Positions 46,713 through 56,074 of a stretch of 64,000 bases of DNA are shown piece by piece. Made by a program: the position numbers and the translations under genes. Numbering within the stretch: position 1 is the first letter of the stretch; each line of letters starts with the position of its first letter. The notes under the pieces were generated by a model. It worked only from the letters and a program-made list of their open reading frames with translations. It did no database searches and was not told where the DNA came from. This stretch comes from Macrothele yani (Eukaryota; Arthropoda; Arachnida; Araneae; Macrothelidae): contig CM076990.1 in the NCBI GenBank assembly GCA_039090855.1, positions 202,249,232 to 202,313,231 on the forward strand. Direction: 5' to 3'.

Positions 46713-48338
46713 GTCCGACAGTAAAACTTCTGTCGGACCACTGAACTATTGATTTTACTGGCCCAGATGGCCAGTAAGTTTTGTTGTTGTTCTTCCCAAT
46801 TTGCCATAAGTTACAAAATGAATTTCTTTTCTTTTGCCTTGTTGTATGGATTTCTTTTTAGGCTACAAACTAATAATAGGATTAAAAACGAATATTGGAG
46901 ATAATTCGATTGAAATTATGTTATTTTCTACATATATTGTAAACTAGCGGCGATACCCGGCGTTGCCAGGGATAGACATAAAGTTTGTTTTCAAGTAACA
47001 ATGTAAATCACACTGTAAAAAAAAATCCTACCATGATGAACAACGCTCAAGTCGGGCCTCATGCTGTTCCAAGGTCTCTGCCCTCCTAGATACACTGGCT
47101 CTTTCCCGCTGATCCATAAGTCTTCGATCACGTTGTTTGGTTGTCTCACTCTCTCGAAGTAATTTTACTTTCTTTGATTTTATTGAATTTGGCTGAACTT
47201 GCCCAATGGGTTTGCGTTTTTTGGAGGCATTTCACCACACTTGATGAAGATTTTATTATAAATTTATAATGGCCGTTCTGAGCCCTAAAAACTCGAAATC
47301 GCAAACATGCACAATAATGCACTTCCTGCACTCCACATTCAGCTTTCTAGAGTGTAGATATACAACCTGATCACACCCAGCGTGAAAGAAAGTAATTCAC
47401 AATAATATACGGAATTTTTTTACTAATCTTGAAAACTAAACCGATTTGGATAATTCTTTCACCGTTGGGAGGCTTTCCGGAGGACATAGGCTATTTCGGT
47501 TTTTGTTTTTTTGCTGTACTACCGAATAACCGAATAACATCACTTTCAAGTAGTTTCCAATTTCCCATGTATCATTCTGCTTTTTTGCATACAACCTGAT
47601 CACACCCAACGTGAAAGAAAGTAGTTCGCGATAATATATGGAATTTTTTTTACTAATCTCAAAAACTAAACCCATTCGGTTAATTCTTTCACTGTTGGGA
47701 AGCTTATTTCTTTCCGGTGGACATAGGCTATTTCTTTTACCTATACTAATACCAATACTAATCTTGTATTTAAATTTTATGTATGAAGAAGACAGTCTGT
47801 TTTAACTTCAATTTAACCTTGATGCTATTTGAGAGGATCACGCCTATTGGTGGGGAATCTGTAACTCCACCCATATTTGAGACTCCTGCACCAATTGTTG
47901 GGAGTCTAATGAAACTAATCCTTACAAAGAAAATGCCATGGTAACATAGACAAAAAAATAGTTACGACAAATAAGTTCTGCTGGTGCGTTGTGTTTTTAA
48001 AAATTGGACTCTTCCCTGTATGCCTGAACCGCAGAAGTTTGCGAGGAGTGAGGCGTCACCTGACGACCGTTGCTCTAACACGCGGAGTAATACCACAGCA
48101 GCCGACTTGCACCCAGTCTATAGAGGGCCTCGTAAAAACACATTTGACCCCCTTATGGATGGAATTTCTAAAAATTGTCCCACCTGTATTTTAATCTGAG
48201 TGATGAAAGGTATGTATGCGAATTTTGGTGCAAATCCATCAAACCATTTAGGAACATATGCGGAACAAACATGCAAACTTTCACTTTTATATATATAGAG
48301 ATCTCTTAATTTTTTATTTATTTTTTTATTATTATTAT

Positions 48339-48369
<31 letters not shown>

Positions 48370-48390
48370 GGCTGACCCGTGGGCATTTTT
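46713..48390. mobile_element. Inserted sequence with hairpin end, holding a Helitron
   Basis: CAGTGGTCCGACAG (46708-46721) and CTGTCGGACCACTG (46730-46743) form a perfect 14-bp hairpin at the left junction. CAGTGGTCC recurs near 48415 at the right. No transposase is visible. A long T-run (48340-48369) precedes the right edge. The identity of this outer insertion is uncertain and its limits are approximate. Confidence 0.45.
46944..48301 (-). mobile_element. Non-autonomous Helitron-like (Helentron-type) element
   Basis: On the minus strand it starts TCTCTATATATATAAAAGTG after an A. It ends with a hairpin-forming CCTGGCAACGCCGGG-like stretch followed by GCCGCTAG before a T. These are hallmarks of a widespread arthropod Helitron group: 5' TC, 3' CTAG with a preceding hairpin, and insertion between A and T. 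Internal segments around AACTAAACCGATTTGG are repeated at 47436 and near 47667. No Rep/helicase is encoded. Confidence 0.75.
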
Positions 48391-48399
48391 TGTGGATCA

Positions 48400-49007
48400 G
48401 TGGTTTGCAAATTCCAGTGGTCCACTGGGCCAGTACAAGATTTATTTCTAATCTTAAAACACCGCTTCTGTTTAGGCTAAAAAGGTGGCTGCATCTGTGT
48501 CCACCGACAACAGGGGGAGAGGGAGGCGTCGGGAAGAGTATTCACACCAGGCCTACAGTACCAACACGAAGCATTATGTCGTGGGGCACTATAGGGTATG
48601 AAAGCAGATTGCCTTTTGTGAGAATCCATACCACCCTAATGCGGGCCCATTATGTCAATGACATTCTACTGCCAGTCACCCTTATGAACCTGCAGGACAT
48701 CCCTGGGATCATATTCAGCAGGACAATGCTGCACTACATGTTCCAGAAATAACACATGCCTTCTTCAGAGATAACAACGTTCCATTTCTGCTGTGGCCAC
48801 CTAGATTGCCGGATTTGTCGCCCATGGAAAATCTCTGGGACATGCTCAAATGACAAGTGCAGTAATACAACTGTTCACCAGCAACTCTTAACCCTTAAAA
48901 ACCCAGGTCCGGTCTCATGGGCCACATTGAAAGCAAATCGTTTTCTTCTAGCTTACTTCCAAGAAAGGTTTAAGCCCACAATCATGTATAGTTGTTCTCC
49001 TCTCTAA
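48400..49007 (+). pseudogene. Tc1 transposase, C-terminal half
   Basis: Frames here give PTRSIMSWGTIGYESRLPFV, MRAHYVNDILLP, then QQDNAALH (second Asp, near 48720) and LPDLSPMENLWDMLK (third region, near 48810-48853). The N-terminal half lies upstream of the insertion. Stops and frame changes are present. Confidence 0.7.
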
Positions 49008-49407
49008 AAAATAAAAAGTTAACATGAATTAAATGATAAAAATGTGGCATTCCAAGAAACCAGATGTGAGTTGATATGTGACAAACATAACCTGATCAGT
49101 TAAGGATTAATGAACTTTAGGTGTGGATCAGTACAGCTTAGATGGCTATTCCACAGGACACCATTCGCATATTATTTGATTTAATGCCTCAGCATGTACA
49201 GCAGATGATACAAGTCAGAGCGTGTACAGCAGGTGATACAAGTCAGAGGTGGCCACACCAGTTATTAACTACATCGATGCACCTGGTATGTACTGTATGA
49301 CAACGAGATGCTAATCATTTCTTCTGTATTACCTGATGAACATATCCTGTTAAAATCAGTCATAGCTCAATTCCTTTCAGGTGTTCTGTTTTTAATGAAC
49401 ATGAGTG

Positions 49408-49553
49408 TATTTTTGTTTTGTTATTTAAAACCAATAAAGATCATTTCTAAAAGTTATAAACATTATTTTTTGAGACAAGCTATTACGAAATCTGTTTTTA
49501 TTGGTGTAAGCAACAGATATTGCCAAACTTTCACACATCAGCAGCTTTATCAA
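49408..49553. other. Flank of the PLE palindrome
   Basis: Short unique sequence that ends with the 15-bp CAGCAGCTTTATCAA (49539-49553), which is repeated at 51598-51612 on the other side of the PLE pair. Confidence 0.6.
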
Positions 49554-49623
49554 AAGAAATCCGTCTTGTTGCACGATGATATTTATTCAGCTAAAAAATG
49601 AAATCTATATACAGTTTAAAAAC

Positions 49624-49666
49624 ACATGAGCACTTTCGGTGTCACATTGACACCTTCATCAGATGT
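49624..49666 (-). ncRNA. Hammerhead-like ribozyme in PLE end (minus copy)
   Basis: The exact inverted counterpart of 51447-51489. Stem I, CTGATGA, the 7-bp stem II, GAAA and the cleavage-site C are all identical. It therefore makes an opposite-strand motif about 1.8 kb away. Confidence 0.7.
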
Positions 49667-49793
49667 AATTTCACCATGTGGCTACATGCTGGTCTTAAGT
49701 ACGTGGAGTAGATGCATCATGGGAAAGGTAATGTCAATGTCACATGATATACCAGATAACAAGACAATCAAAAAAGGCATAGTTAACCAATGA

Positions 49794-50702
49794 TCACTTA
49801 ACAGAAGCAATTGCTATTGTGCTGTCCTTCCCAACAAGATTGCTCCAAGGTTCAGGTAAAACATAAGGATAATAGTCATTACAGCAATTTGTATTATAAG
49901 CCGAAATATAGAGGCTTTCTGTAAATAACAAGGAATAAACAGAGTTAGGTGTGTTTATGATTTTAGCGTTGTCCCAGTCTGGGATGGAATTTCCAGCACT
50001 TATGGTTCTTGCAAAAGAGGTGCTTTGGTGATTCATTTTTAGATCATATCTGTGTTCATTTAATCTCAAATCCAAATTTCTTTTGGTAGAACCCACATAA
50101 TGATTGTTTAGTTCACCAGAGATAGTGTCGAGCATAGGAATAACATACACACCCCATTCTTTCCCTTTGTCAATTTTGTCACGATCATTGCGGATAATGG
50201 TATATAGATTGCATGATCGTATTCCAAATTGTATTTTATGACGAGAACATATGTTGGTAAGGAGGTTTACAATATGTGGATTAAAATCAACAGATCCAAC
50301 ATACTTTTTAGGCACTTGCTCACTAATTAAAGCTGTTGACATAGAAAAACGTACTTTATTGTGCACTCCCTTAACAACGTTGTCCGGGTAACCATGGTTT
50401 TTAGCGAGGGATGATATCCATTGTAGTTCTTGAGCTCTGGCGAAATTGCTAGAAGAATGTGAATATGCTCTTCTAAATAGGAAGTGCAGAGCAGAAATTT
50501 TATGCTGAAAAATGTGAGCAGAATTGTACGGAATTAGAGTGGGTGTAGAAGTAGGTTTTCGATAAACGGCAAAAGACAGGGAATTGTCAGAAGGGGTACG
50601 AGTAATTTGAAAGTCAAGATAAGGTAAGACGAAATTATTTTTAAGTTCTATCGTGAGTTTGATGGAGGGGTATTGAGCAGACAGAACTACAATGGATATC
50701 AT
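49794..50702 (-). pseudogene. PLE RT thumb and GIY-YIG endonuclease (5'-truncated)
   Basis: The 302-codon minus-strand frame starts within the RT (KNNFVLPYLDFQITRTPSDN; SFAVYRKPTSTPTLI, the typical end of PLE RTs). It passes a linker and carries a full GIY-YIG domain: WGVYVIPMLDTIS, HYVGSTKRNLDLRLNEHRYD and a C-terminal helix with LLFTESLYIS. The GIY-like WGVYVIP and YVG motifs, the Arg of LRLNEH and the Glu of FTESL are all present. The catalytic RT part is missing, so this copy cannot move on its own. There are no stops inside the frame. Confidence 0.85.
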
Positions 50703-50746
50703 CCCTCGCTAAAAACCATGGTTACCCGGACAACGTTGTTAAGGGA

Positions 50747-51319
50747 GTGCACAATAAAGTACGTTTTTCTATGTCAACAGCTTTAATTAGTGAGCAAGTG
50801 CCTAAAAAGTATGTTGGATCTGTTGATTTTAATCCACATATTGTAAACCTCCTTACCAACATATGTTCTCGTCATAAAATACAATTTGGAATACGATCAT
50901 GCAATCTATATACCATTATCCGCAATGATCGTGACAAAATTGACAAAGGGAAAAAATGGGGTGTGTATGTTTTTCCTATGCTTGACACTATCTCTGGTGA
51001 ACTAAACAATCATTATGTGGGTTCTACCAAAAGAAATTTGGATTTGAGATTAAATGAACACAGATATGATCTAAAAATGAATCACCAAAGCACCTCTTTT
51101 GCAAGAACCATAAGTGCTGGAAATTCCATCCCAGACTGGGACAACGCTAAAATCATAAACACGCCTAACTCTGTTTATTCCTTGTTATTTACAGAAAGCC
51201 TCTATATTTCGGCTTATAATACAAATTGCTGTAATGACTATTATCCTTATGTTTTACCTGAACCTTGGAGCAATCTTGTTGGGAAGGACAGCACAATAGC
51301 AATTGCTTCTGTTAAGTGA
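50747..51319 (+). pseudogene. PLE GIY-YIG endonuclease, second copy
   Basis: The 190-codon plus-strand frame is almost the same protein as the C-terminal two thirds of the minus copy (WGVYVFPMLDTIS, HYVGSTKRNLD, FTESLYIS). Among the few differences are K for E and F for I around WGVYV. It lacks the RT thumb. Confidence 0.85.
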
Positions 51320-51446
51320 TCATTGGTTAACTATGCCTTTTTTGATTGTCTTGTTATCTGGTATATCATGTGACATTGACATTACCTTTCCCATGATGCA
51401 TCTACTCCACGTACTTAAGACCAGCATGTAGCCACATGGTGAAATT

Positions 51447-51489
51447 ACATCTGATGAAGGTGTCAATGTGACACCGAAAGTGCTCATGT
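51447..51489 (+). ncRNA. Hammerhead-like ribozyme in PLE end (plus copy)
   Basis: Stem I ACAT (51447-51450), CTGATGA (51451-51457), one extra A, stem II GGTGTCA/TGACACC with loop AAT-like bases (51459-51475), GAAA (51476-51479), a 2-bp stem III, C at position 17 (51485), then ATGT closing stem I (51486-51489). All invariant core bases are present. Predicted cleavage is after 51485. Penelope-like elements are known to carry such ribozymes in their terminal repeats. Confidence 0.7.
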
Positions 51490-51647
51490 GTTTTTAAACT
51501 GTATATAGATTTCATTTTTTAGCTGAATAAATATCATCGTGCAACAAGACGGATTTCTTTTTAATAATAGTATTCATGCACGAATTATAGTGTCAACCAG
51601 CAGCTTTATCAAGGCAGACGGATGCTAACCTATGCAAAAGATTTTCA

Positions 51648-51974
51648 AGAAATGTAAACATAAAAAACAAAGTACTTGTGTTGAGTTAACTTTGTATTGT
51701 ATGTAAATTTGAAATTTGCATGGGCAAAACGAAAGCAAGCAAACAAAAGCCTTAAGACTGAGCATATCTATCCAGATGATGCAAGTCACGTGGAGACAAA
51801 GTTGTTATACATATGCATGCAGTGACTGTCGTACATGACTTGCATCATTTCTGGATAGATGTCCTAGTCTTAAGGCTTTTGTTTGCTCATTTTTGTTTCT
51901 TCACGTGCACATTTAGAATTTACACGCAATTTGAAGTTAACACAAGTACTTTTTTTAAACATTAACATTTCTTG
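51648..51974. repeat. Foldback palindrome (about 140-bp arms)
   Basis: Arms 51648-51788 and 51836-51974 are inverted copies. The inner 50 bp are nearly perfect (GCAAACAAAAGCCTTAAGAC and its complement) and the outer parts more diverged. The 47-bp loop includes GTTATACATATGCATGCAG. No coding frame; probably a foldback or MITE-type element. Confidence 0.8.
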
Positions 51975-52568
51975 TCAGTCTTCTCCACATAAGTTAGTAT
52001 CAGTTATTTATGCCTCTAAAAACTGATTTTGTAGTAGTTTGTATTAATTTGATGTACAGTTGTGTTTCTTATTTATTGGATTATTTTTGAGCTTCGACTA
52101 ACTTGTTTTCTTTCAGAGACCTTCGTGCTGCAATCTTTCAATCCAATCAGCTAGCCACTGGTCAGTTTTCTTCATATTACGGAGAATGTAGTTTAGACAT
52201 ACAGAAAATATTTATATCATGGCTACTCTTTGCTTTTCTGTTAAAAACTCTTTAGAAATCTAAAAGACATTCTCACTCTATAAAAAGCATTCGTGCATTT
52301 TGAGTACATTTATCATTTTCATCTCCTTCAATGATGCAGCTGCTGGTGTGGCACTGAATGGTTTCTTCTCAGCATCGTATTGGTATTTGTGTTTGGTTCT
52401 TCTTTTGAATTGGTTCCTTTGTTTTGTCATGATATTATTTCTGGTGTCAAAACTGAACAAAATGTCAACTTGAACTGAAAGAAGAATTCTTCTTGCATTT
52501 CAGATTCAAAATTTGAAGGAACTTGCAACAGAAATGCTTATTGTTTTTGGAAGCATTTGTACCCATCA
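51975..52568. other. No recognised gene
   Basis: AT-rich intronic sequence. A possible splice-acceptor-like CTTTCAG near 52115 leads nowhere that fits the host gene. Confidence 0.5.
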
Positions 52569-53074
52569 GCCCACGCGTCCTTGAATTTCAAAAAAAAAAA
52601 TCAAGGCCTGGAATGTCCTTGAATTTCTTTTACTTAGCCTGGAAAGTCCTTGAATTTTTAAATTCCACAGCCGAAAAATTTTGATCGGAATTTCCGATCT
52701 TTTTCCTTTTGTTATTTTTCACTTTTTTTCTGCAATCCCCCTTTGACATCGGAAGTCAGAGTAAACTTCAAAGCAGCTGCGTCACTGTTAGAAATGGTGC
52801 ACTGTGGTCTGACGGGGAGTTAAATAGGTCAAGATTGGATTCCCCCCCCCCCAATCTACTGCGAGAGGAGTTTAGTGTTTGCTACCCCATAGCACTTGTT
52901 CTGTGACGGGGAAAACTATTGTATCATTTATTTCATTTTCCTTTCGGTAAGGCGGGGATTTTCCCTTCTTGTTTCTTCTTTATCTGCTTCAAAGCTGGTT
53001 CATTTGATGCTGTTGATAGGTGCATTTCACCAGCCCCCACACCACGGAATTTTTAAAATTTTCAAACACCATTC

Positions 53075-53135
53075 GTTTGTACCACGTATAAACCAGAATG
53101 AACTCCGTTCATTCCGGTTCAAACGTGGTACAAAC
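53075..53135. repeat. 61-bp hairpin (GTTTGTACCACG arms)
   Basis: GTTTGTACCACG (53075-53086) pairs with CGTGGTACAAAC (53124-53135), and AACC-GAATGAAC/GTTCATTC-GGTT continues inward to a short loop. The region is non-coding. Confidence 0.85.
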
Positions 53136-53180
53136 ATTCATTTAATAACACTTAATAGCTATTTTAGAATTATGTAACAA

Positions 53181-53224
53181 GTATGGTGTCTGAAAAATTC
53201 ATTTAAATTTTTCTGACACCATAC
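53181..53224. repeat. Hairpin directly at the RTE insertion point
   Basis: GTATGGTGTCTGAAAAATT pairs with AAATTTTTCTGACACCATAC with one mismatch and a short loop. The RTE tail starts at its right arm. The 8-bp ACACCATA of this arm also occurs at the RTE's truncated end (54349-54356). Confidence 0.8.
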
Positions 53225-54352
53225 CTGTACATACATACATCATACATATCACTAAGCTGTTCTCTGAGATTCAGAGGTTAGCTCCAAAAAGAAATACAAA
53301 CTTCCAGATATTTTTACTTATTGTTGTCGTATCAAACTTCGCCATTTACAGCGATCTTGACATACAACTCGTGCTTCACTGATATCCATTACACGCCGTA
53401 CACAAGATCTTTTATACTTCATACTCATAATCTTTTTCTCATGCAGACACTCCTGAATCTGATCCACCCATGTCTTCCTTGGCCTTCCTCTGCCTCTCCT
53501 TCCTGCCACTTGAGCTGAAAAGATTTTCTTAGTAAGCATTTCATCACTCATTCTTTCAACATGGCCAAACCACCAAAGTATATTGGTCTCCACCTTGCTA
53601 ACAACATTTTGCTCCACATTACACAACTGCAATACATCTTCATTCCTCACACAATCAGATCGTGTCTTGCCACAAACCCCACGTAAGTAACGCATTTCTC
53701 CAGCACACAAACAACTCCTATGTTTCTTCTGCAGTACCCAGGTTTCACTGCCATACATCAGAGTAGGAACAATTACAGTTTCATACACAGCCATGCGGAA
53801 CTCTCTAGAGAACCCATCATTCGTGTGAAAACCTCCCAGAGCAGCTATGACTTTCAAAGAAGAATTCACTCCCCTACTGATTTCACCAACCAACTTGTTC
53901 TCTCTGTCAAACATGCTTCCTAAATACACAAACTCACTCACCTGGTCAATCACAGTGCCATTTATACTTACATTACATTCAGTGCTACCCATTCCTCTCT
54001 CAAACACCATAACTTTGGTTTTTCCCTTATTTATACTCAGTTTGAATTTCATGCAAACTTCGTGCATCTGAGTCAACATACTCTGCAACTCACTTTTGCT
54101 CTCTGCCAACAAGACAGTGTCATCAGCATACAGCAATCTGCACACACGGATATCACCAAGACATAAACCACTATTATCTATTTTGGCATCACGCATGCAT
54201 GCATCCATAAATATATTAAACAGCCATGGTGACATTACACAACCTTGTCTAACTCCTGCACCAATGGAAAACCATTTTGATAAAACACCATTCACAAGCT
54301 CTACTGCCAGCATACATGGCTTTTACACAAGTAAGTAGATTCCCAGTAACAC
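53224..54352 (-). mobile_element. RTE-type LINE, copy B (5'-truncated)
   Basis: The minus-strand copy runs from the ATGT tail and short UTR (53224 upward) to a truncation near 54352. It is the same family as copy A, with very similar protein. A 7-bp deletion near 54297 relative to copy A removes part of the RACVRVNG motif and shifts the frame. Confidence 0.85.
53318..54313 (-). pseudogene. RTE reverse transcriptase C-terminal part (copy B)
   Basis: The 331-codon frame runs from NGVLSKWFSIGAGVRQGCVM through LLYADDTVLLAES to the RTE C-terminal region and stop, with no internal stop. It is 5'-truncated in the RT and cannot be functional. Differences from copy A are scattered single substitutions. 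Confidence 0.85.
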
Positions 54353-54957
54353 CATAATAATTCTAAAATATATATTAAGTGTTTTATTGTTATAATTTTG
54401 TGTTTTAGAAATTGGGAGTTTTGAACATACAGAAAGAATTAATGCGATGCATATAGATGTTTTATGAAGATAATGAGTATCATAATACAACACACATAAT
54501 TCTTGATATATATATATATATATATTCATTGCAGTTTAGGTCATTGAAAAATTCATCCTTGAATTTTTTTCCTGAAGGTCCTTGAATTTTTTCCCTGAAA
54601 AAGTGGGCACCCTGCCATCACTAAGTTGTTTCTAGAATGAAAATTACTGTATCAAAGTTTAGCTTCTGGCTGGGTTAATTTTTTAAACTACTAATATTTT
54701 CAAATTTTTTTCCAAATGTTACTTAGTTGATTATTAATCATGCATCAAATAAAGAAAAAGTGTATCATTATATATTTGAATAATTTTATTTTTTTCATTA
54801 AAATTATTATGTATCCTATTATGAAAAATTTACCTACCCCTGCTGAGTTCTGTACTGTCATGATGTATAGATAATTTTTTGCATTTATTTTTCATATGAA
54901 AATAAATTGTTATAGATGTAAATGCGCATTTATTGATTGCATTTTTTTTTCATTTAG

Positions 54958-55001
54958 GTTCCAGCCAAGTCATCCATTTCTAAAAAAGTGGCCATGATTA
55001 A
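54958..55001 (+). CDS. RBM34: RBM34-like exon, RRM1 insert region
   Basis: The acceptor TTTTTTTTCATTTAG ends at 54957. The exon reads VPAKSSISKKVAMIK in phase 0, matching the family's P-A-x-x-x-x-S-K-K-x-A-x-I-K stretch that follows the E-S-V-R-x-R-S strand. The likely donor is AA|gttagt at 55001/55002, splitting the last Lys codon; GT at 55006 is a weaker alternative. The rest of RRM1, RRM2 and the C-terminus were not found downstream in this window. Confidence 0.8.
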
Positions 55002-55005
55002 GTTA

Positions 55006-56074
55006 GTACATTTTAACTATTTCAAAAGTTATACAGCAAATTTAGTAAATGAAGGCTACTATAAAATGTGCTAATAGGAATTTATTGCCATGTAATATAT
55101 GCAACAAGAAGTCTCATTTTATTCCTACAGTGCTGTCAGCCAAACATGTAATAAATATATTTCTTATATTAGGTCTCACACTCTAAATGGGAGCATTATT
55201 ATTAGCAGAGACCAGATCTAATTTTGTGTCTATAGTATGTGCTTCTCAAACAGATGCTAATGACAATTCTAAAAATGATTTTAATCACTGCTGTGATTTG
55301 CCCAAGATAATTTGAGTGTGTGCAATTCATGCACAAAACACACTCCTGAGATAACTCAGGTAGCATCATTTTCGGTGCCACTCAAAATATTTGCATGTAT
55401 TTACATAAAAAATAAAATGGTTTTGTTTTATTTAGAGATGAGATATAAACTTGAAATTTTGAGGTAGAATATGCATGTGCATTATGTTCATTTGTGTTTA
55501 TGTTATCCACCTGAACATGCATCTTTATATATGTGTTCCTGCCAATTGTATATGATTGTGTATAGTGTTTCCTTGCTGTTTATGGCACACAGTGCTGACT
55601 TGGTTGATGTTGAAAAATGAGGCTTCATCAAGAAGAATGATCCCAGAGTCGTCGTGGAATATTTGGCTCAATGGGCGAGGTAGATGCAGTAGTCCAACAT
55701 CTGTCCAACTGTTTCATTCCAAGAAGTAGGGAAAAGAAATGTTATAAGAAATGTTTTCTCCACTTACTGGAACAGGCCTTGTGGAATTCATTTGTTGTCT
55801 GCTGTAAATAAGGAGATCAGGAAATGTCTTTTACAGAAGAGAATTAGTTGATGAATCATGAAAAAATATGGCTTTCCAGTTTTCTTGGAATTGTGAAGAA
55901 ATAAGTAACAATGGCACACACAACAGCAACTAGGGCCTCTGTAAATCTTGGAGAGGTGCCAGCTAGTTCTGTATGACATTGGCAAAAAGACCCCAACTCA
56001 CTGGGTTTTGTTCCAGAATCCTTAGGTTGAGTGACCAACTGGAACTGTCAGCTGTGGGCTAATCCCCAACACTG
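55006..56074. other. Intron after RBM34-like exon; no gene
   Basis: AT-rich sequence after the host exon. The last part (about 55600-56074) may be the 5' region of the RTE copy that follows. I searched for the next RBM34 exon (the family's A-Y-V-V-F strand) and did not find it. Confidence 0.5.

Larger units (their letters stand above)
45988..49407 (+). mobile_element. Tc1-like transposon split by a hAT-like/Helitron insertion
   Basis: The ends CACTCATGTTCATAAAAACA and the near-complement ending ATGAGTG at 49407 are flanked by TA (45986-45987, 49408-49409). The transposase N-terminal half lies at 46198-46710 and the C-terminal half at about 48400-49000, separated by 1.7 kb of inserted sequence. 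Confidence 0.8.
49554..51562. mobile_element. Head-to-head Penelope-like element pair
   Basis: A longer minus-strand copy (49554 to about 50680) and a 5'-truncated plus-strand copy (about 50680-51562) meet head to head with no gap, making a long palindrome. CAGCAGCTTTATCAA flanks it at 49539-49553 and 51598-51612, which fits a target duplication, although 35 bp of extra sequence precede the right copy. The two copies are nearly identical, so the pair is young. Confidence 0.85.
52569..54612. mobile_element. hAT-like non-autonomous element with CCTTGAATTT subterminal repeats
   Basis: Words like GTCCTTGAATTT occur several times at both ends (52580-52665 and 54560-54595). The right end AAAGTGGGCACCCTG and the left CAGCCCACG form an imperfect inverted pair. 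The centre is occupied by the RTE copy at 53224-54352. No transposase and no clean target duplication were found, so the class is provisional. Confidence 0.5.
43985..54957 (+). other. Second TE-filled intron of the RBM34-like gene
   Basis: About 11.0 kb lies between matched phase-0 splice sites. It contains two Tc1 elements, a Helitron-like element, a PLE palindrome, a foldback repeat and a hAT-like element with a nested RTE copy. Confidence 0.75.

Noticed and set aside
52115..52165. CTTTCAG followed by a short open stretch, considered as another RBM34 exon
   Set aside because: The exons at 43925 and 54958 already join in phase and match the family without a gap. The peptide here does not resemble RBM34.
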